A stretch of DNA of 64,000 nt, taken from the NCBI GenBank assembly GCA_024699855.1, contig JAMPIQ010000002.1, positions 15,128,001 to 15,192,000 on the forward strand, in the 5' to 3' direction. Source of the stretch: Aphelenchoides besseyi (lineage: Eukaryota > Nematoda > Chromadorea > Rhabditida > Aphelenchoididae). The stretch's first letter is position 1; the number at the start of each line of letters is the position of its first letter. The translations under genes were made by a program, and so were the position numbers. The notes beneath the pieces are model-generated. The model made no database searches, was not told the origin of the DNA, and worked only from the letters and a program-made list of their open reading frames with translations. Below are positions 56,366 to 64,000 of this stretch, in pieces.

Positions 56366-57748
56366 TGTGGATTACTGAAAGCAAAAAATTGCGTCAAATA
56401 CTTCGATGCACGCAATCGAACAATAAATACGTGTCAAAAATAACGAGGCAAAGTAATTGACAAAAAATTTCTACTTTTAGGCGCGCAAATGAGACTCGAA
56501 AACAAGCGCGAAGAGATTCGAATCGGCGTCCCACAGAACTGGCGCGGTCCACACGCGAGAGAGAAAAGAGCGGCCTGCGAACGCAAAGAAACGCAAGCGG
56601 GCCGGCGAGCGAAAAGTATGCAGGTACCAGAAGAGAATGAAAAAGCGTTCGGCCGCAAAGAAGAGACAGCGAAAGGAGAATACTCTCGAGTATTTTTGGG
56701 CAACCAGACGCGCGCAAGGTTGTTGAATGGACCGACGAGAAGGGTTGCGATTGGGGGAATCGATTAGAAGAACATAATGCAGGAAAGATACCAAATGGAC
56801 TTCATCGGGTCTCCTCGCTACCGCTCAACATGTTTTCGTAGCCTCGGCCGCTAGTCAGCCAAGTACAAAAGCGTAGGCCATTGGAAAGTAGTGTAATTGC
56901 TACGGAGATTAAACTGTCCAAGCAATCGGCAAAAGCCGTTTGAAAGTCTTAAGAGATTTTTTAAAGCAAAAACGCTTCTTTAGAATAGAAATGGTTTTCA
57001 ATGAAGGACCAAGTAGATTGACTTCATCTTTCGATCGAGTCGCAGAGAAAGAGCAGTTCACAGCAATCGATCAGATCGTGCATATGAATGAAAACGATAC
57101 CAAAACAAAGTGAAAACATTGTTTCTTGCAAAAAGCAAAAAAAGCCCGTCTAAAGACGAAACTAATGTTCTTTGCATTCCGCTTTTTTCTTCGCTGTTCT
57201 GTCAGCGTTCATAAAAAAGACTCTTTGCTCTGATGATTCTGTGGGCCAGTTGTCGCGACGGAGTGCGAGAAATGGAAAATGACCGCGAGACGAACATGTT
57301 GGGAAATAAATTGTTCGATGTGATTAATCTCCATCAGACCATCTTCAACGGTCATTACCTAACTACCAACCTTTACGTACTTACGATTCGAGAATTTCGA
57401 CTCGAAAAGCTAATTCACATAAGGTCTCACTCGACAACTCAGTCGAATCAAAGATCATCAGGTTCGAAGTTAATCGAAGCTACTCGGTTTGGACAACAGC
57501 AATGTAAACAATGCGAAAGCAACTTGTTTTTCTCAATTTCCATGCATCTCACTTACAACGATTCTCTCCAGCGAAGTTGTTTTTGGCCTTCCGCACACAC
57601 CCACTGGTAGGCTGTTCAATAGCCAAGGGCAGAGAGAAATCGATTGGTTTCGAGAAGACGTGAGGGTGTCGAAAACAGTTTGTAAGACGCTTTGAAGTCA
57701 CGTATAATTGTTGTTACCATTTCGTTCTTACGTTGTATTCATTTTCAG
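56366..57748. other. Long divergent intergenic region
   Basis: Promoter side of both the AT-hook gene and CNPPD1. Open frames at 56489-56767 and 57233-57610 lack start context, splice or family support. Confidence 0.35.
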
Positions 57749-58849
57749 ATGGCACCACGATCGGACGCCTTCAAACAAATCCGTCAAAGACTTCGTCGGT
57801 CGTTGCGTTACGGAACGTTGCGAATGAACTGCCTAACCATTCAGTTATCTGGTTGGTCTTTGTGTTGGTGAATTTGAAGTGATATTGCTTCTTCAGAATT
57901 GGTTATCAACTACTTCGACCGACGCTCTAACTACGATTGGTTGGATGTGGACTTTGCGGCTCGAATGTCGCGTGAAGGCTGTTTAGATCCCTGTGTGTTC
58001 GTCTCGGCAATGATTTACATCGAGCGTCTTCGTCGTCACAATTCGGTGGTATTTCAACGCTCGAATCCGAACGACCTCTACTTATCGGCACTGATTGTTG
58101 CGAACAAGTTCATGAACGACTGTGGTCTCGACGATTTCGTTTGGTTAGATGAGTGGTCATCGGCATCGTCGATGAACAGCGAACGGGTTCGAAAACTGGA
58201 ACTAAAATTCTTGAACGATTTGGTAAGAAATCTTATCAATTAGGAAATTGATTTCACAATTTAGTCATGGGACCTGATGATAACTCCCGAGCAATTTGAT
58301 TCGGCTGTTCGATCGCTGGAACGTGGTGTTGCTATCAAGTCCGCACAACTCAGCGGTTTTCTTTCATACACCGACATCAACAGTTTAGTTACTGATCGAC
58401 GACCGTTTCTTAGCCACGTTCAACGCTTCTTGATCATGAGTCTCACCGTTGTTTCTGGCTATTTGGCACTTTGGGCGGTTTCCTGTGGAGTTTTCGTTGG
58501 AGTTTCGAAGATGATTGAAATGGCACGCGAGGATTCGACTTCAATTACTCAAACCATTGATATTCACGACGTCTACAGTTCGCCTTTGACTGTGCATTCC
58601 GATTTGGCAGAGCTACCTGATAGTTGTGCGCAGTTCAATGATCCAATTGAAATGAACGCAACGAATTTGATCTTCGAAAAGACGTTCACTCACGAATTGT
58701 TCTACAAGTCGTTGTTGACACTTCGTAATCACAACGGTCTTTTCGATCGAATTGAAATGAAGATGTTCGATGAAGGCGCTGAAATTTGCGATCCGCCCAA
58801 AGACTTCTTTTCCAATCAGTTCAAAAAAGTTCCCATAGTCGTTGGTTGA
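57749..58849 (+). CDS. cnppd1: CNPPD1-like cyclin (PHO80/Pas1 domain) with membrane span
   Basis: Starts MAPRSDAFKQIRQRLRRSLR right after a TTTTCAG acceptor (cis or trans). Exons join at LS|ELVINYF and NDL|SWDLMI. The cyclin fold shows DLDVDFAARMSREGCLDP-like WLDVDFAARMSREGCLDPCV, AMIYIERLRR, NDLYLSALIVANKFMNDCGL and FVWLDEWSSASSMNSERVR, matching CNPPD1 / Pas1-PHO80 cyclins in order. A membrane helix MSLTVVSGYLALWAVSCGVF follows, and then a polar tail ending VPIVVG, TGA at 58849. In other animals this protein is poorly characterised. Confidence 0.85.
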
Positions 58850-59222
58850 CGTTGTTAAATGCGACGATCATCGGCTTTCATTGACTTAAAACATCTTTCA
58901 CCACTTTGTTTCCAAGTTCAGCTGATGCAGTTTACTGTCGTCTTTCTTGTTTATATCGATACTTGAATGTCAATTGATTTGGTTGCACATTTTTCGAACA
59001 CAATACTTGGGTGCTTATTCCAATGGGTTGTGGTTTCCCTACGCGGTTCTTGTTTCTGTTATCCTCGGCTTGTTTCCATTGAAGTCGTCCGATTTTCATT
59101 GTTATACGAACACACTAATAAACCAGACATCAACGCATGAATACGTTTATTTCGCTGCTAAATAGATAACCGGAAAGCTTTGTTTTGGCGTTTAATTTGA
59201 AGAGATCAGTACGCGAAGAAGA
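58850..59222. other. Intergenic between convergent genes
   Basis: 3' regions of CNPPD1 and HDAC11. A 72-codon frame here (58947-59165) is unsupported. Confidence 0.35.
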
Positions 59223-60474
59223 TCAATGGGTGGTGTCGTTTGGGAGAATGAACTTGTCGAGTAGATTCGTAACCGATTCGGCGATTGCTTCCGCTGAACG
59301 AGACGTGTATCCGCCAGAAGTGACCATAACAATCGGAATAGAACGTTCTGCTGCTGCCATGAAGACCATTTCATCGCGTTTTACTACGCCCTGAACTGAT
59401 GGTGTAAATTAAGAACAATGAAAACCAACCTCAGCACTGATATCCAAACGTCCCAAAGGATCACCGTCTAGAACGTCTGTTCCCGCATTGTAGACAATGA
59501 GATCGGGAGTAAACGTATTCAACGATGTTTGTAGGCCCTTTTTCAATTTGCTCAAATACTCACGATCGCCAGTATGACTTTCCAAACGAATAGCACATTT
59601 GATGGATTCTAAAGTTTCTTTCCGTTTCCTCGTATTCCACCATCTCCGCAAACCTTTGGCTTTAAAGTCTCCGGGATAAATTTGATAGTTGAACATGTCG
59701 AGAATAAAAACTCGATCCTCGTTGGCAAAGTCGTGCTCGTGACCGTTTCCTTGATGAGCGTCTAGATCCACGATCATCGCAGTTTTGATGCGTTCGTTCA
59801 AGAACAAAAACGACAATGCGAGAGTAATATCCGCATAAACACAGAAGCCACCTCCTTTTGTGGCACTGGCATGATGAAAACCGCCGCCAATGTTGATCGC
59901 AAATTGTCGTTGCAATGCGAGATGAGCAGCCAGAATCGTTCCGCCGGTTTGGATTCTGAAAGAAGCGGATAAAATAGGATTATCGCAAACAAACCTCATA
60001 GGTTTTAGGAGAATGCGATTCACAACACAATTCGGAACACATGCCACGAACGGAATCTCAACGACACGTGCAACTACACCCGAACAATTCAACGATCTTA
60101 AATACGAAGCGCTGTGAACGACGCGAAGTTCGGCGTGAGTAACTTCTCGTGGGCGAATGTATTGCGATTTCGTGAGTTTACCATCAACTAAAAGCTAACG
60201 TTGAGACATAGACCTTGAGGAACATACCTATCAAATGATTCATGACGTTCTCCCACTTCTTCGAATCGAATGGATGCATCTTCTCCAGACCAAAGAAGTG
60301 AATGTTATAAGCCGAATCGTAGACGATGGGCAACTTATTGTCATTCATCTCGACTTCGTAGATGCGACTTTCCTTGACCGTTTGCTTACGACGTCTAAAC
60401 TCAATGGAACTTATTCGATGGTCGACGGTTGACTCACAATTCTGTGATTTGAAGCTCCGTTTGCTCCGTCTCAT
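59223..60474 (-). CDS. hdac11: Histone deacetylase 11 (class IV)
   Basis: HDAC11 is a zinc hydrolase that removes acyl groups, with strong lysine defatty-acylase activity in vertebrates. From MRRSKRSFKSQNCESTVDHR (60474): YDSAYNIHFFGLEKMHPFDS, LTKSQYIRPREVTHAEL, VVHSASYLRSL, EIPFVACVPNCVVNRILLKP, IQTGGTILAAHLALQR, INIGGGFHHA plus GGGFCVYADITLA, MIVDLDAHQGNGHEHDF (zinc ligands Asp, His), VYNAGTDVLDGDPLGRLDIS, GVVKRDEMVF and VTSGGYTSRSAEAIAESV, ending PNDTTH and TGA at 59223. The order and catalytic residues are complete. A basic insert RRWWNTRKRKETLES after the YPGDF block is longer than usual. Confidence 0.93.
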
Positions 60475-60898
60475 CTTCTTCCGACTTGTGTCTCCAACAC
60501 ATCTGCAGACGAACTGTCTCGTTTATTCCCAGCAACTGTCAAAATATTCGCTGGACCACTCGCCGTCACCAATGAAAAGACACGATCGCAGTATCCAGAA
60601 CGTTTATTGCAACTGAACACAAATCGTATAACAAATGCGAACAAAAATAATTATGCGAACTACTTGAAATGTGAAGTCGATTAAAAGTGACGAGAAGTAG
60701 ACAGCTAATTCGTGGACCTCTTCCCAAATTCCCCATCTACAAACAAAACAAACGTTTGACGTAAAGAACCCGAAGGAAAACGATTAAGGCGAAATGAATG
60801 TGAAGAAACGTTTCAGTTCATAAAAATCTGCTAAAATCACACACACGCATAATTGAGAGAAGATGAACGGCAGTTGAACAAATGATCAAGAAGTCGGT
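60475..60898. other. Intergenic region
   Basis: Upstream of HDAC11 and downstream of TMX1. No gene seen. Confidence 0.35.
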
Positions 60899-61817
60899 TT
60901 ATTTCGTCTTTTTGGGCTCCGGTTTGGATTCTGAAACGATACGACGATACACACAGAAATGCTTCTTGGTCACTTACCTTGAGGCTTGCCCGACTTCTCT
61001 GTGGTTTCTTTTTGAGTTGCTTCGTCCTTGCCGGTGTTCTTCTTCGACTTCTTGTTCTTGGCGGCAGCAGCTGCGGCGCCGGTCGGGAAAACAGCGTCGA
61101 TGATGCAAACGATGAACTGAAGAGAAGAATGAAATCAAAAGGTTCTTCAACGACCACTTACGAAACCCAAAATGCATCCTAATCCCAAGGTAACGAAAGC
61201 GAAGAGAGCGTATGAAGCCCACGAAGGAACGCCAATGTTTTCAACGAGATGATTGTGCAGATCACGAACGGCCATAGAGAGTTTGAAGAAAACAGCAACA
61301 ACTGCCATTCTAAATTTGCGAATTGAATTCATCCGATGGTCGATAGTCCTTACTGTGGACTATCGGGATGCTTGTATGATGGAAGCGGCTCCACCAACGA
61401 CCACTGCTTCTCTTCGATGAACGTGATGAAGGCCTCTTTGTCGCGTGGTCCCGCATAGACACGAAAAACGCCGTCTTTTACGCTGAAATTGACGTTCGAA
61501 GAAGGGAAACGAAAAACTTACTGGTAGATCGTTGGCAATGCGGTGACGAGAAAACGACCGGACAAGCCGGGATTTTCGGTCACATCGATTTCGGCGACCT
61601 TGACGTTCAAATCGCGCGACCATTCGGCAAATGAATTCCACGCTTTGGCCAAATCTTTGCACGCCGGACACCACGGAGCGTGAAATTCGAGCATCCATTC
61701 GCCACGCAGAACTTCCTGCCAATTCTCTTCGTTCAAATGAATCAGATGTCGGGAGCGTGAAGCCGCGTCGACGGTGCCAATCAGCAAGACCGCGAACAGC
61801 AGTTTCAACACGGACAT
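60899..61817 (-). CDS. tmx1: Thioredoxin-related transmembrane protein 1 (TMX1)
   Basis: TMX1 is an ER membrane oxidoreductase of the PDI family that acts on membrane-bound clients. MSVLKLLFAVLLIGTVDAAS (61817) is a signal peptide. HLIHLNEENWQEVLRGEWML, EFHAPWCPACKDL (active site CPAC), FAEWSRDLNVKVAEIDVTEN, GLSGRFLVTALPTIYQ and KDGVFRVYAGPRDKEAF form the thioredoxin fold with the cis-Pro (ALPT). VFFKLSMAVRDLHNHLVE leads to the membrane helix SYALFAFVTLGLGCILGFV and a Lys-rich cytosolic tail. The last residues KKTK fit a KKxx ER-retrieval signal. Stop is at 60899. Several short introns. Confidence 0.92.
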
Positions 61818-63189
61818 TTTGGGTCTGCAAAAACGTTTTCCCTCACGAATCCGAAGACGCGATTCACGAAAGTTGTTTACACGAAAGTGAAGAAAACATC
61901 GGGACTTTGCGTAAACAACCGCTAAGTGCAAAAGCGAACTGGCGTTTAATGAAAGACGGAGTTTCCTCAAAAAGATTCCCGTTTTCCTGAACGTCGTCCT
62001 TTGAACTCGTCACGCTTTTTCGTGCAACCTCGACGCTTCATCGCCGTCGCAGTCGGTGGTCGACAGACGAATCAACACGTCGTAATCTTGAGCGTGGACG
62101 AACTGATTCAGAAAACGGCCAACCAAATCGGTCTGCAAACACAATCCACAATTACTGAAGAAGCATTGGAAAGGGAAAGTGCGTGCTCGGGTGTTTGTGC
62201 GTTGTGGCAAACGCGACGAATTTTCTTGAAAACCGCTTCTTCCGCACAAAAAAGCTTCCAAGTTCGAACGTTTCCAAAAAACGTGCGATCCGGAGGTTAA
62301 GGCACCAAATCGACCAATTCATCCGATCGACAAACTAATTGTCGTCCGCTTCCAGAAGCTCGCCACTTCGATTGTCGCTTATGCTGACGTGGCGTCTACG
62401 AATGCGCAAAAGCCGCTCCGCGGGTACCAAAAACATACGCACGCACTACAAAAACGAATGCGCGTGGTCATTTGGCGACACGCAGTTTTTGGATGCTGAT
62501 CAGAAGAAAACGAACGGCTCCAACCTCTTCATCGACTGTTAACAAACGATTCGACTGAATGCTCGTTGTCAATGAGAAAAAGAAGTATTCAGTTGCGGTA
62601 AACGTATTGGTTAGTGATAAATAGAACAGAGGTCAGAGACGAGAAGATACGCGGTGTCGCCGGTGCTCGAAGTCGCCGTTTGAAAACCGCGACGGTAAAT
62701 CGGTTCGTGGGCGGACCAACGGTCAATAACAAACCTTCAATGTCGAGGAGACAACTAATCGACCGGCTACAAAACAGTTGAATCGAGATGTCCAACCATC
62801 AAGAAGAGTAATTGAACCACAAAAAACGTCTCTCATTTTAAGAAACGTATCTCGCCGATCTTCTGCTTAAACTGCGAACATTGACGGCAAATTCCGCGAC
62901 CGTTTTTCCTTCTGTCGCGTCTTTTCGCTGTTGAAAATGCTCGCGAGAAAGAAACTACGAAATTTAGGTCGCTGGTCAGTTGCACAAATTTCATCGCCCT
63001 AAATTCGATCTTCGAGAGTGACATCGCCGTTGGACGGCAATTGAGCTGGTGGTTTATTTCTATCTTGGCTTCTAAAAGACTTTGTAGTGCGTTAAGAACA
63101 ACAATACTTGCCTGTTGACATCAACAACGGCAACAAAAAATTCAGTGCAAAGCCAATTGATCGTGCAAATGAAGCAAACAAAAACCATG
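61818..63189. other. Poorly resolved stretch with weak open frames
   Basis: Coding-like pieces occur at 62010-62261 (minus: LVGRFLNQFVHAQDYDVLIR), 62290-62503 (plus: PNRPIHPIDKLIVVRFQKL, no start) and 62833-63024 (minus: SLSKIEFRAMKFVQLTSDLN followed by basic Cys-containing residues). None could be joined or identified. At least one small gene probably lies here. Confidence 0.3.
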
Positions 63190-64000
63190 AAACCAACTTT
63201 TTATTTTCGAAAAACAAACAACGTATTGAGTTAAAGCATAATCGCTTTAGGATCACTTCTAGACCTTGTTGTCGGTTGTTGGTCCCCGCGCGGTCGCCGT
63301 TGAGAATCCATGGTCCCAGACGCTGGAAAACGGCGATTAGTTCAACAGACAAGTTCACGAGTCTAAACATCTAGACTTCTACCTCTCTGGCATCGACATC
63401 TTAGCGCTCTTGTTACTGCAGATCAAAGTCGACCGCTCCAGATCATCAACCTGCAGCAACAAGAGCGGCTGTCTCGACCAGCAGATGCAAAAGTCAGAAA
63501 GCTTTCCTTCGACTTGGGTTTGCCATCACCTACGACGTCTTCCTTCGAGACGGGACGATAATGACCCAACGGAACGAAATCGGGGTGTTTCTCGAGTCGT
63601 TCTTGTTGTTCCGGTTGGGGCTTCTTCGGGCTCTCTTTACGCGTGGTCTTGGATTGACGACCTCCGGCAGGTGCTGGCTGAGTTGGTTTAGTGGACTTCT
63701 TGTAGCAGATCCAACCAACAACCCTTGAAGCCACTATTACAATGGCCACACCGGCAACAGCGCTGAAAAAAACAAACAGATAAGGATGTCAAAACTATAA
63801 ACTAACCAAAGATCCAAACCCACTTCTTAGTGCTCTCCTTAACAAACAACGGGTCGAGGCTCGCGTTCTGAAAACCAAGAAGTCAGCTGGCAGGTGGAAT
63901 TCAATAGACAACCTTGAAAACGATTTCAAAGCCGTGCCTTCTGATGAGAGTCTTAATTCCACTTGGACTTCGACTTTGTATCCGTTGTCAGTGGATTCGA
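63190..64000 (-). pseudogene. Type I membrane protein, copy B, partial at window end
   Basis: Inverted copy of 45208-46010. It keeps the ectodomain end, the juxtamembrane STKKWVWIF, the helix AVAGVAIVIVASRVVGWICY, and the tail GGRQSKTTRKESPKK and HPDFVPLGHYR with an extra DVVGDGKPK segment. The donor used after this exon in copy A (AAG-GTAAGC) reads AAG-GAAAGC here (about 63505-63510), so the intron cannot be spliced there and the frame reads through 27 codons to a stop at 63423. Whether it is a pseudogene or an altered paralogue cannot be settled without the 5' part beyond 64000. Confidence 0.5.

Noticed and set aside
56489..57610. Two plus-strand open frames upstream of CNPPD1
   Set aside because: They have no family similarity, poor start context and no fitting splice sites; they lie in a long divergent promoter region.

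Overview
This is nuclear DNA of a nematode. The firmest evidence is a cuticle collagen (46762-48566) with the family's N-terminal hydrophobic domain, a dibasic cleavage site and Gly-X-Y micro-exons. Introns are mostly 35-60 bp with GTAAG-like donors and TTTCAG/TTTTAG acceptors. Many genes are orthologues of animal cell-biology genes. The species could not be named. Gene models were spliced by eye and have not been checked against transcripts.

Layout. 1-2403 is one arm of a large inverted duplication (other arm 40739-43634); both arms carry the same damaged atlastin gene. 2240-6378 is a tandem array of small two-transmembrane genes, in varying states of decay, that share one promoter block. 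6384-9530 is a decayed Helitron. 9.8-23 kb is mostly minus strand: an SRR1-like fragment, a protein joining a mariner-type helix-turn-helix to a beta-rich body, a secreted Lys/Glu-rich protein, a divergent papain-like peptidase with a complete mariner in one intron, a second large beta-rich protein, a flavin-containing monooxygenase and a small proteoglycan-like protein. 23-27 kb is gene-poor. 27.5-31.2 kb is a divergent SLO potassium-channel relative with an abnormal pore.

33.6-44.4 kb is a module bounded by two direct copies of a Helitron-tail repeat. It holds a small coiled-coil membrane gene, truncated UPF2 and USP7 relatives, a satellite, one more two-transmembrane gene and the second atlastin copy. 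44.8-46 kb is a type I membrane gene, repeated in inverted orientation at 63.2-64 kb and continuing past the window edge.

46.7-62 kb is ordinary conserved sequence: collagen, MED6, DHX33, PIH1D1 (with a palindromic transposon in one intron), an AT-hook/RG-rich nuclear protein, CNPPD1, HDAC11 and TMX1. These genes look intact and serve transcription, RNA helicase and ribosome functions, chaperone assembly, chromatin, cell-cycle, deacylation and ER redox roles. The contrast between this block and the repeat-rich, fragment-rich 1-9.5 and 33.6-44.4 kb segments is the main structural theme.
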